From: a virus
IMG/VR virus record: IMGVR_UViG_3300032820_002177
Span: 1-42,345 of that record
DNA length: 42,345 nucleotides
Direction: 5' to 3' (one strand)
In this document: in pieces, positions 23,675-31,318 of the stretch
How positions within the stretch are numbered: position 1 is the first letter of the stretch
Layout: every line of letters starts with the position of its first letter
Notes under the pieces: generated by a model
The model's database searches: none
What the model was told of the DNA's origin: nothing
Seen by the model: only the letters and a program-made list of their open reading frames with translations
Translations under genes and position numbers: made by a program

Positions 23675-24527
23675 TATAAAATTTGGAATTCAAGTTGAAG
23701 ATATTGACTATCACAGTATAGACGATGCTGTTACTGTCAGAAATTTTATTGGTACTAAAAGAATTGTAGTAGTCAAAAATCCAACACCTGTTCCTGCTAA
23801 AGATCTTTTAACTTTTTACCAAAATATTGGAGATGTAGTTGCTCAAGAAAAGGAAGTAGTAGGATCTGGAGTAGACGGATTACATGAATTTGTAAGAGTT
23901 AAACGCAATGGTTTATTTACTGGTGCTGAAGATGGAGAATTAGAATGGCATTGCGCAGGAATGAATAGAAACGGTGCAGAAGATATAGTTGCAATATATA
24001 TGAATAAACCTGGAGTAGACGGTGGAGACACTTATTTTAGTGATACTCAAACTGCATATGAAGATTTAGACGAAGAAACAAAAGAAAAAATTGATGGACT
24101 AAAATCAAAAATAGTAAACTATCCTGAGAAAATGCTAGTAGGAGATACATTTTATAAAAATGTTTTTGCAAACGAACAAACTTTTAAAGCATTTAAAGAT
24201 ATAGATGGCATTGCAGCTCATACAAAACAAACATCGCGAAAGAACCTTGTTACTACTCACCCATTAAACAATAAAAAAGGTCTTCATTACCCCTGGTCGG
24301 TTATTAGAGGTTTTGCTGGTATAGATAAAAGAGAAAGTCATGATCTATATTATAAACTTAAAAATCATACATTAAATGACAAATATGTATACAAACATGT
24401 ATGGGATCAATATGATATTTGTTTAAGTGATCAACATCATAGTTTACATAGGAGAGATGCTTATGACGGTGACCGTGAATTATGGAGATCTGGAATCTGG
24501 TACAGATCTGAAAACGTTACTGTATGA
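23661..24527 (+). CDS. TauD/TfdA-like Fe(II)/2-oxoglutarate enzyme with HxA in place of HxD
   Basis: 288 residues from ATG 23661 (RBS AAAGGGG). The TauD layout is clear: LEWHCAGMNRNG (H97, C98, A99) where the family has WHxD, then GGDTYFSD, and LSDQHHSLHRRDAYDG with distal His H263 and the following RELWRSG Arg for 2-oxoglutarate. The Asp metal ligand is replaced by Ala99. In Fe/2OG halogenases such as SyrB2 the same Asp-to-Ala/Gly change opens a halide site. In other cases it marks loss of activity. The next gene is a second TauD-like protein with an intact HxD. Confidence 0.8.
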   Translation: MKISNIKFGIQVEDIDYHSIDDAVTVRNFIGTKRIVVVKNPTPVPAKDLLTFYQNIGDVVAQEKEVVGSGVDGLHEFVRVKRNGLFTGAEDGELEWHCAGMNRNGAEDIVAIYMNKPGVDGGDTYFSDTQTAYEDLDEETKEKIDGLKSKIVNYPEKMLVGDTFYKNVFANEQTFKAFKDIDGIAAHTKQTSRKNLVTTHPLNNKKGLHYPWSVIRGFAGIDKRESHDLYYKLKNHTLNDKYVYKHVWDQYDICLSDQHHSLHRRDAYDGDRELWRSGIWYRSENVTV

Positions 24528-25173
24528 ACATGGATTCGTTCATATAAAAAATGACCAACCATTAACTATAAACCAATTTGCTGAATTTGCTAAAACTCTT
24601 GGCAAACCATTAACAACAGTAAAACATGTACTAGACGACGATCGCATAGTACAAGAAGTTAGTAGTAACGAATTATTCAAAAATAATGAAGTTGATTGGC
24701 ATAATGATTGGAGTTATGGACGAGGAAATTATTTTGGTGTAACTTTATATAATAAATCTAATGGTAATTTAGCTCCTACACATTTTATTGATATGAAGAT
24801 TGCATTAGAAGCATATGATAACATAGATTTATTAAGAAGGGTAACAGGATATTATTATCCTCCAAAAGATTTACATTATTGTTTTACTACAAAACAACTA
24901 GAAATACTAAAAATGCAAAATATACATAGACCTTTTATATTTGAGCATCATGTAACTAAGGATAAAGTTCTTTATTTTAGTCCAGGAACATTATTGAAGG
25001 CGGATGGTCCAGACATTGATATTGATAAACTAGTAGAACACTGTTGTCAATTCTCTTGGCAACACGAATGGAAAGATAACGACATAATAATTTATGATAA
25101 TATTAGAGTAATGCATAAACGAGATGCATTTACCGGCGAACGTGTCTTATGGCGAACACAATTTATAATATAG
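24463..25173 (+). CDS. TauD/TfdA-like Fe(II)/2-oxoglutarate dioxygenase
   Basis: 236 residues from ATG 24463, chosen because AGGAGAG (24450-24456) is at ideal spacing. It overlaps the previous gene by 65 bp. The facial triad is complete: H80 and D82 (VDWHNDWSYG) and distal H218 (IRVMHKRDAFTGERVLWRTQ), with the 2OG-binding Arg following. Likely hydroxylates or desaturates a small molecule. It follows a TauD-like protein with a defective or altered triad, so one may act on the product of the other. Confidence 0.85.
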   Translation: MTVTVNYGDLESGTDLKTLLYEHGFVHIKNDQPLTINQFAEFAKTLGKPLTTVKHVLDDDRIVQEVSSNELFKNNEVDWHNDWSYGRGNYFGVTLYNKSNGNLAPTHFIDMKIALEAYDNIDLLRRVTGYYYPPKDLHYCFTTKQLEILKMQNIHRPFIFEHHVTKDKVLYFSPGTLLKADGPDIDIDKLVEHCCQFSWQHEWKDNDIIIYDNIRVMHKRDAFTGERVLWRTQFII

Positions 25174-25185
25174 GCTTAGTTAAAA

Positions 25186-25767
25186 ATGGAAATAGATTAT
25201 TTAGATCCAAATACAAATATTGATGATTTTGTAATTCCCTTAAATATTAATTATTCTCAGGAAATTTTTCAAAATATATTTTACGAGTATTATAATAAAG
25301 AAGTTAAAAGTAATTATACAAGCTATGATGCCTGCTCTGAACTAAAAGAATATTTTACAGATTTCTTTAAAAATCAGTGGCCTTTATCAAAACATTTTAT
25401 GCTTGGTTGGTACTCTCCAAAAAGCAGACCTAATAAAAACTCTGTACCTATCCATATTGACTACGATGTAGCTTCTATAGTGATTCCTATTTTAGGTTGT
25501 ACAAAAGAATGTTTAACAAATATTTTTTTACCTGTTAATGAATTAAATTTAAATAACAACAATAGAGCAATACTTCCACAAGGAGAATTTAAACATATTG
25601 CAAGTTTTGCATTTACTAATCAAATATGTTTATTAAATACTGGCATGTGTCATAATATTTGGAAAACATCTACAACCGATACTATACGTTATCTATGGAG
25701 ATGCGAGTCTAATTTATCTTGGAACGATGCAAAAAGAATTATTTTAGAAGCAAATGATTCGACCTAA
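25186..25767 (+). CDS. Oxygenase-like protein (HxD...H triad)
   Basis: A 193-residue protein with VPIHIDYDVASIVIPILG (87-104), where H90-x-D92 suits a metal site. The strand CLLNTGMCHNIWKTS carries H156, and TIRYLWRCE a candidate Arg. This is the order expected for a small double-stranded beta-helix 2OG-Fe(II) enzyme. The family is not named with certainty. Last gene of the operon; its 3' end overlaps the convergent minus-strand gene by 29 bp. Confidence 0.55.
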   Translation: MEIDYLDPNTNIDDFVIPLNINYSQEIFQNIFYEYYNKEVKSNYTSYDACSELKEYFTDFFKNQWPLSKHFMLGWYSPKSRPNKNSVPIHIDYDVASIVIPILGCTKECLTNIFLPVNELNLNNNNRAILPQGEFKHIASFAFTNQICLLNTGMCHNIWKTSTTDTIRYLWRCESNLSWNDAKRIILEANDST

Positions 25768-27268
25768 TTCCATCGCATACTTTTTCTAATAATTTAGAAA
25801 AAGCAACAATATCTCCATCTTGAAAAACTTTAGTATAAAATTCTTTTGAGGACATTATAATATTAAGTTCGTTTGCTGTACCATTAGGAAATAATGCATT
25901 ATCAAAAGTTTTTATAATTAAATCTGTACGTAATCCATTATTATTTTTCATGTCATCAAATACTGCACTTAATACAAATTTTAAATCTCTATTACATTTT
26001 TGACTATGACCTACTGATTCAATTTCGTTACTATTTTTTTCTAATACTAGGTTTACTAATTCTTCTCCCAATGCATCTAAAACAGGAGGTGAACTTTTTA
26101 ATTGACTAATTTTTTTATTAATACTAGTAATTCCATCCCAATATCTAGTTGCTACTGCAATAGTTTCAAAATTACCACCATTTTGTAAATCAGTTACAAT
26201 TGCATCAATATTATAACCTGTGTCTCGACTACATTTCTGAAATTGAATTTCATCATGAACACTAGGATAAGTTGTCTTAAACCAAGTCATTGCTTCTTCT
26301 ACAATAGATTTTTTATGTGTTAAAATTAAATTACTAGCATTTGAATATTTAGAATCTTGCGATAGAAAAGTAGGAACAGCACTAAGACCTTTTACAGTAA
26401 TATTATTAACAGTATTTTTTAACTCAGTTACTCTTTCTGCTGAATCAACTTCACCATTAGTAATTAATAATTTATTAATTATTTCTTCTACTTTATTATT
26501 AACAGCAACAGCATAAGTTTCTTCTTTAGGCCCTAATTGCGAAGTTAACTCTGGCCATTCAACAACTCTTTCTACACTAGGTTTAGGTATTCTGAAAGCC
26601 GGACGGTCGTACGTTCCTATTCCTAACATAAATCCTGTATGTCTTGAATCTCCTAATAACGGTATAGAAACCCTATCTTGTACGTAACCAAAACATTGAC
26701 AAAATGCTGCATCTAATTCGTAACTATTTGCAAGCACTGATATTACATAAGCATACATAGCAGACGCTGCTAAATAATTCATTTGATAACCTGCACTTCG
26801 TTCTAGCCAAATATCGTCAGTTGACAGGGTATTATTTTTAATTCTTTCGCCATTAGATTTAGACTGAAACTCTGAATATTTAAATACTAAAAGATAAGGT
26901 GCTAAAACTTGAGGATTAAAACTAAAATACTTGTTATTTCCTTCTGTATGAAATGGTAAATCAGATGTTAATAACCCCCTAGTAATTTCATCTGCTTCTG
27001 CATATTTTATTTTATTTAACTGAAAACTAGTATCTATTAAATGATGAAGTGTGTGGGGAAGAAGGTCTCTCTTTTTTGCATGAAATTCTGGACCATATAC
27101 TTCTACTTTAAAATCATAATTAGAATTTTTTACTGGTGTTAAATCTATTGCTTTCTTTAAAATAGCTTCAATATCTTCTTTTTTAGGGGCACTATCTTTA
27201 AAAAATTTATGATTTTCGCGACGTTCCATTGCTTGGAACATATCAATTTTAGGGGCAAATTTTAGCAT
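25739..27268 (-). CDS. Nitroreductase-like domain fused to T4-cyanophage-type structural repeats
   Basis: A 509-residue protein. Residues about 10-60 (FQAMERRENHKFFKDSAPKK, then a PVKNSNYDFKV segment) and about 158-225 (GYQMNYLAASAMYAYVISVL; HTGFMLGIGTYDR) match the FMN nitroreductase fold. From about 250 on it is helical, with two copies of a KC.RD motif: QKCSRDTGYNIDAIVTDL (344-361, then GGN and RYWDG) and QKCNRDLKFVLSAVFDDM (423-440). This recalls the KCRRDxGYIVDAxxxDL...GGN repeats of T4-like cyanophage structural proteins. A TATAAATA late promoter and strong RBS precede it, so a virion-associated flavoprotein is possible. Confidence 0.7.
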   Translation of the reverse strand: MLKFAPKIDMFQAMERRENHKFFKDSAPKKEDIEAILKKAIDLTPVKNSNYDFKVEVYGPEFHAKKRDLLPHTLHHLIDTSFQLNKIKYAEADEITRGLLTSDLPFHTEGNNKYFSFNPQVLAPYLLVFKYSEFQSKSNGERIKNNTLSTDDIWLERSAGYQMNYLAASAMYAYVISVLANSYELDAAFCQCFGYVQDRVSIPLLGDSRHTGFMLGIGTYDRPAFRIPKPSVERVVEWPELTSQLGPKEETYAVAVNNKVEEIINKLLITNGEVDSAERVTELKNTVNNITVKGLSAVPTFLSQDSKYSNASNLILTHKKSIVEEAMTWFKTTYPSVHDEIQFQKCSRDTGYNIDAIVTDLQNGGNFETIAVATRYWDGITSINKKISQLKSSPPVLDALGEELVNLVLEKNSNEIESVGHSQKCNRDLKFVLSAVFDDMKNNNGLRTDLIIKTFDNALFPNGTANELNIIMSSKEFYTKVFQDGDIVAFSKLLEKVCDGIRSNHLLLK

Positions 27269-27289
27269 CTGGTATCTCCTATATGCGTA

Positions 27290-27297
27290 TATTTATA
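27290..27297 (-). promoter_or_regulatory. T4-type late promoter (minus strand)
   Basis: TATAAATA read on the minus strand, about 22 bp before the ATG at 27268, with AGGAGAT as RBS. Perfect match to the T4 late consensus. Confidence 0.8.
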
Positions 27298-27997
27298 TAA
27301 TACCTATTAACATAAAACGGTTATAGGCTTTTAATTCAAAAACGCCACTATATAATATTGTGTTCATAGGACATTGTTCTTTAAATTCTTCTAAATCTTT
27401 AACACAATTATTATGTTCCGGTAAACCAAAATAATTATTACTTTGTAATATAACTAATTTATCTTTTGGTAATTTACGATACCATCTCTCAAATTCTTTA
27501 ATATGTTCACAGCTAGTATTGATAATAGTATCAGGTGCATCTATAAGCTCAACTTCTGATCCATCAGAACGTTTAGTATGATATAAAGCTTCATAATAAT
27601 TAAGTTTTAAAATATCTTTTGTTATTGCTTTAAACTTCCATCCATCGATAACCTTTGACTTATTAAGACTATCTGCAATAGGTGCACAGTTCTCATCTAT
27701 ATCAAAACTTCTTATTATATTAATATTAAATTTACCTTCAAATAACATATTTGCCAATAGTCCATACCAGCCTGCACAAATAAAAACTTTACCTAAAGTA
27801 GGACTTATTTTTGATTCACATACTTTTTCTAATTCTTCAACTAACCATTTTTTACTTTTAAGTTGTCCCCAGCTTAATACATCAGATAAGTCTGCGTCGA
27901 AGTGATCAACAGCATTCCTTAAATTTTTAAATATAGGATCACCGGTCAATGCAAACATTCGTCCAAAAACATCTTTGTCATCTTGCCATTCAATCAT
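27293..27997 (-). CDS. SAM-dependent methyltransferase-like protein
   Basis: 234 residues from ATG 27997, supported by AGGAG 7 nt upstream; it overlaps the preceding gene's stop by 8 bp. The centre reads as a Rossmann methyltransferase: KVFICAGWYGLLANMLF (motif I-like but without the Gly-x-Gly), IRSFDIDENCAPIAD (motif II acidic end), DTIINTSCEHIKEFERWYRK (motif IV-like) and LVILQSNNYFG. Methyl acceptor unknown. Last gene of the long minus-strand run. Confidence 0.6.
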   Translation of the reverse strand: MIEWQDDKDVFGRMFALTGDPIFKNLRNAVDHFDADLSDVLSWGQLKSKKWLVEELEKVCESKISPTLGKVFICAGWYGLLANMLFEGKFNINIIRSFDIDENCAPIADSLNKSKVIDGWKFKAITKDILKLNYYEALYHTKRSDGSEVELIDAPDTIINTSCEHIKEFERWYRKLPKDKLVILQSNNYFGLPEHNNCVKDLEEFKEQCPMNTILYSGVFELKAYNRFMLIGII

Positions 27998-29069
27998 TAA
28001 ACTGCTCCTGTAACCAATCAAAGTCATTAATTTTTTTAAGCAATTCTATATTATCAGCATTTTCTAATCCATACTTTCTTCCAGCTATTGCACCCTTAAT
28101 TGCCCATTCTCCATATTTTTCTTGTTGATTAAACTCAGTACACCATATTTCTAAACGTTTATTAGTTTCGTCATTTTTTTGACCCGGAATAATTTTACTT
28201 GCTAATTTTACACATTCTCTAAATGCACTTTTCCAAGTATTAAAAGGATCAGTATTAAATGCTGTTATATTAGATATTTCTTGTATAGGCTTAAATTTTT
28301 TACTAATAGTAGTTGTCATGTCGGTAGTTGTTACATCCATATCTAATGTTAATTTACGAGGAAGAAGTTTAACTCCTCCATGACCATACACTAAACTATT
28401 AATAGGATTTTGACTACGCCAAACATGTACTATATCTACCTCATGCCTACTTAACTGATGGTTAAATTCAAATTCGTCCATTATTAAAGCATCAGCATCG
28501 ACTACATAAAACATTTCTGTACTAACTATCTTTGCTGCTTCTATATGTGCTTGGTGAATTCCTTTAACTCCGTTTATTCTTTGTGCATATGGAACTTTTT
28601 CTAATAATTTAAAATAATTTTCATCAGCATTTAATTCATTATAACTAATGAATACAACATCATACTGCTTATCTTGACTTGCAATAATTTCAATTTCTTT
28701 TTTATTTACAAAAAACTTATATTCAATTTCTCTATCGCTTACTTCTAAATTTTTTGGAATTAACGAAACTCCACTTACATACGAAGTTGTTGGAGCTTGA
28801 AAAGTGCCTTCTGAAGTACGTTCTACTTCAGAAACTATTTTTAAATTTTTAAAAACATGTATTAAATTTTGATCCCATTCTTCTGGCACAAATGAAAAAT
28901 CAAAACTATCTTTTACTTGAACTATATCTCCCCATATAGTCCAAAACATATTAGTGAATATTTTATTTTGTGCCTCTCTAAAGGTCATAGCATGCTTTAA
29001 TGTAACAAATTTTTTCTTTAAAACTTGCCATTGAAGGTCTTTTTTCCCTATATAAACTATATCATACAT
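27990..29069 (-). CDS. Glycosyltransferase-like protein (GT-A, DAD motif)
   Basis: A 359-residue protein. After an N-terminal region of unknown fold, residues about 135-200 read YDVVFISYNELNADENY (136-152), VPYAQRINGVKG (159-170) and FYVVDADALIMDEFEF (DAD at 191-193), a nucleotide-sugar/metal motif. The same module occurs in the gene at 36022-36963, so the two are paralogues. It likely transfers a sugar, but donor and acceptor are unknown. It starts immediately at the preceding gene's stop. Confidence 0.65.
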   Translation of the reverse strand: MYDIVYIGKKDLQWQVLKKKFVTLKHAMTFREAQNKIFTNMFWTIWGDIVQVKDSFDFSFVPEEWDQNLIHVFKNLKIVSEVERTSEGTFQAPTTSYVSGVSLIPKNLEVSDREIEYKFFVNKKEIEIIASQDKQYDVVFISYNELNADENYFKLLEKVPYAQRINGVKGIHQAHIEAAKIVSTEMFYVVDADALIMDEFEFNHQLSRHEVDIVHVWRSQNPINSLVYGHGGVKLLPRKLTLDMDVTTTDMTTTISKKFKPIQEISNITAFNTDPFNTWKSAFRECVKLASKIIPGQKNDETNKRLEIWCTEFNQQEKYGEWAIKGAIAGRKYGLENADNIELLKKINDFDWLQEQFND

Positions 29070-30365
29070 TTAATATTTTCTACCATATCTCATTTCATCA
29101 AATAATTTTAAAAATTTTACTTGATGAGTTATTCCTAAATATTTTTCTCTATTAACTTTAGTAAATTCTTTTACTTGCTCTAATTTTTTTTCAGTATCAC
29201 AACTATTTCGTATGCGAATAAGCTCATCACAAATTAATTTTGCTCTTTTAGGAAAATCTAAAAATGTATCATATTCTTCATTGATAATATCATAAAACGT
29301 AAAATAGCCTTCTCTATTTAAATATTTAATAAGTTGACAACTTCCAAGAATAATAAAAGGTTTACCCATAGCAATTAATTGCCATATTTCAAAATTTGTA
29401 AATAAAGAATTTATTTCATCCATATATTGATCATTTTTATGGGCTGCAAAACGAGGCGTTACTATAGTAAATAAACTATCTTTATGATATGATATATCGT
29501 CTTTTAAATTAAAATTTATTCCTTCTTCTTGTAATATAGAAATTATTTTTTTCTTCTTTTCTACATATTCATCATCTCTATAAAGATCTAACAAATTAGG
29601 ATCTTTATAATTTATTTCAAAATCTACAGGATGATAATTAATAATTCCTTCATTATCTAAATTATTTGCTATTAATTCACTGATGAGACTTAACCTATGT
29701 ATAGAAGTATTTTTAGTTACAGAATAAAATAATTTTTTAGGCTTAAACTTGTCTATATCAAACTGCTTTATAGGTAAAATTGGTGCTCCTAAAAAATGAT
29801 TATAACCAAAATTTGTGTATTTTCTTTTACAAATTTTATCACAAATAATTAATCTACTTTCAATTTGCCACCAATCTAAAGAATAAGTCTTATAAGGTTG
29901 GAGTAATTTTTTATAAGAATTATTTAAATCACTTGTTACAATAAAAATATTATTATAAGAAATTCCTATAGATAAAAACTTATCTGCTAAATCTTTAACA
30001 TATAATAATTCTTGCCTACCTTGAAACTCCAATCCTAAAAGTAAAAGTTTTAATTCACCTCTTTGTAAATATTCTAATGTTTCCCCAGGTATATTTAAAT
30101 TAATACCTCCTACATCTACTTCTAAAGGATAAAATAAATTTAAACAAATATTTCCATCTGTAAATAATTCTATATTACAATCATTTTGCAACATTGTATA
30201 ATAGAAACTAGATATTATTTTTACAATAGGTTGCTCAGAACCTGGCTCAAATCTAGGCTTTCCTAAAGGGAAAGGCCACTTCCTTTTATCAATAAAATAT
30301 TCACCAATACCATTTGGTACTGGCCCTTCTTTTGTAATTCGATCATAATAAAAATTAATCGGCAT
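29070..30365 (-). CDS. Glycosyltransferase-like protein (uncertain)
   Basis: A 431-residue protein. Its C-terminal part SLFTNFEIWQLIAMGKPFIILG and LIKYLNREGYFTFYDIINEEYD resembles the donor-side of phage and viral glycosyltransferase-like proteins, where a 'gKPFI..G...l..L...GF.tF' pattern recurs. The central stretch KPKKLFYSVTKNTSIHRLSLISEL is also GT-B-like. No strict catalytic motif is visible. It abuts its neighbours within one base on both sides in the long operon, which supports a shared carbohydrate role. Confidence 0.5.
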   Translation of the reverse strand: MPINFYYDRITKEGPVPNGIGEYFIDKRKWPFPLGKPRFEPGSEQPIVKIISSFYYTMLQNDCNIELFTDGNICLNLFYPLEVDVGGINLNIPGETLEYLQRGELKLLLLGLEFQGRQELLYVKDLADKFLSIGISYNNIFIVTSDLNNSYKKLLQPYKTYSLDWWQIESRLIICDKICKRKYTNFGYNHFLGAPILPIKQFDIDKFKPKKLFYSVTKNTSIHRLSLISELIANNLDNEGIINYHPVDFEINYKDPNLLDLYRDDEYVEKKKKIISILQEEGINFNLKDDISYHKDSLFTIVTPRFAAHKNDQYMDEINSLFTNFEIWQLIAMGKPFIILGSCQLIKYLNREGYFTFYDIINEEYDTFLDFPKRAKLICDELIRIRNSCDTEKKLEQVKEFTKVNREKYLGITHQVKFLKLFDEMRYGRKY

Positions 30366-31318
30366 TAGTGCTTACGATAAGGTTGTCGCCAATCACGAGG
30401 ATCATTTGGATCATAGTAGTTTGCAATATAATCGGCATCATCTTTACTAGGCAAAATAAGTTCTTCTGGAACTGAATAAACTTTTGTTTTAGGTAATAAA
30501 TCTAATTCAGTCATTTCTTTATCAAGAACTTCTGACCAAGCAATATGACCACATTCCTGAAAATGGTGCCATCGCCCATCTTTTTTAGGATTGTGTCCTT
30601 TATTAATTAAATGCGCATAATAAATTTCTTCAGGATCAAAAGGATGCCGATAATAAATATCTTTTGCTAAAATTTTACACCCTTCTAAATCAAAAGATTT
30701 ATCTTCTTGATTAAACTCATCAGGGAAAGGATGCTTAAGAACACCTTTTATTTTATGAAATGGTTTAACACATTCTACTGCATTAAACATATAATATGAT
30801 ATATTTTTATCTCGCAAAAAAGAACGTAAAAGTTGATATTGAAAAAGATGATTATACACTTGAACATCATAAGGTTGAAGAGCTATTAAATCTCTCCATA
30901 ATTTCCAAAATTTTACAATTTTTTTATCTTGAAGTTTTGTCCAGTTTGGCATTAAATCAATATGCGCCGAAAGCAATTTTAAATTACCTTCATAAGGAAG
31001 TGCTAATCGGGGATAACCTGACCAGCCAATTAATGAAATTATCTCAGAAGGATCATATTGTGTTAATAATTGATTTACTTTCCTTACTGTATTTCTCATT
31101 ATTGTTATATTATCTAATCCTGCATGACATACATTAACGTGACGTAAATTATTTTTTCTAGAAAGGTGTCCTGCAAACGAACGATATTGTTCTTCTCTAC
31201 GTATTTCTTTACGAAAACGATGACTTTTTGGATAACCTTGTTCTCCTAAAATTTCAAATCCTGCAGAATGACTACAACCTGTTACTAATAATACTTTAAG
31301 TTTAGATGTATCTAACAT
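30365..31318 (-). CDS. SGNH-hydrolase-like protein
   Basis: 317 residues from ATG 31318 (RBS GGAGG; stop of the upstream gene overlaps by one base). LLVTGCSHSAGFE near the N-terminus matches the GDSxS-type block I of SGNH esterases, NVCHAGLDNITIMRNT matches block II/III, and HHFQECGHIAWSEVL near 255-270 matches the C-terminal block with the catalytic His. This family of phage proteins may be a sugar O-acetyl esterase or transferase. The Cys in place of the block I Asp is unusual. Confidence 0.62.
   Translation of the reverse strand: MLDTSKLKVLLVTGCSHSAGFEILGEQGYPKSHRFRKEIRREEQYRSFAGHLSRKNNLRHVNVCHAGLDNITIMRNTVRKVNQLLTQYDPSEIISLIGWSGYPRLALPYEGNLKLLSAHIDLMPNWTKLQDKKIVKFWKLWRDLIALQPYDVQVYNHLFQYQLLRSFLRDKNISYYMFNAVECVKPFHKIKGVLKHPFPDEFNQEDKSFDLEGCKILAKDIYYRHPFDPEEIYYAHLINKGHNPKKDGRWHHFQECGHIAWSEVLDKEMTELDLLPKTKVYSVPEELILPSKDDADYIANYYDPNDPRDWRQPYRKH

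Noticed and set aside
25781-25802. 9-bp AT-rich inverted repeat (TTTTTCTAA / TTAGAAAAA) near the convergent gene ends, as a bidirectional terminator
   Set aside because: No T-run follows the stem on either strand, the stem is weak, and it lies inside the coding region of the minus-strand gene.
30796-31137. Plus-strand open frame inside the SGNH-like gene
   Set aside because: No RBS, biased low-complexity composition, and fully inside a coupled minus-strand gene.
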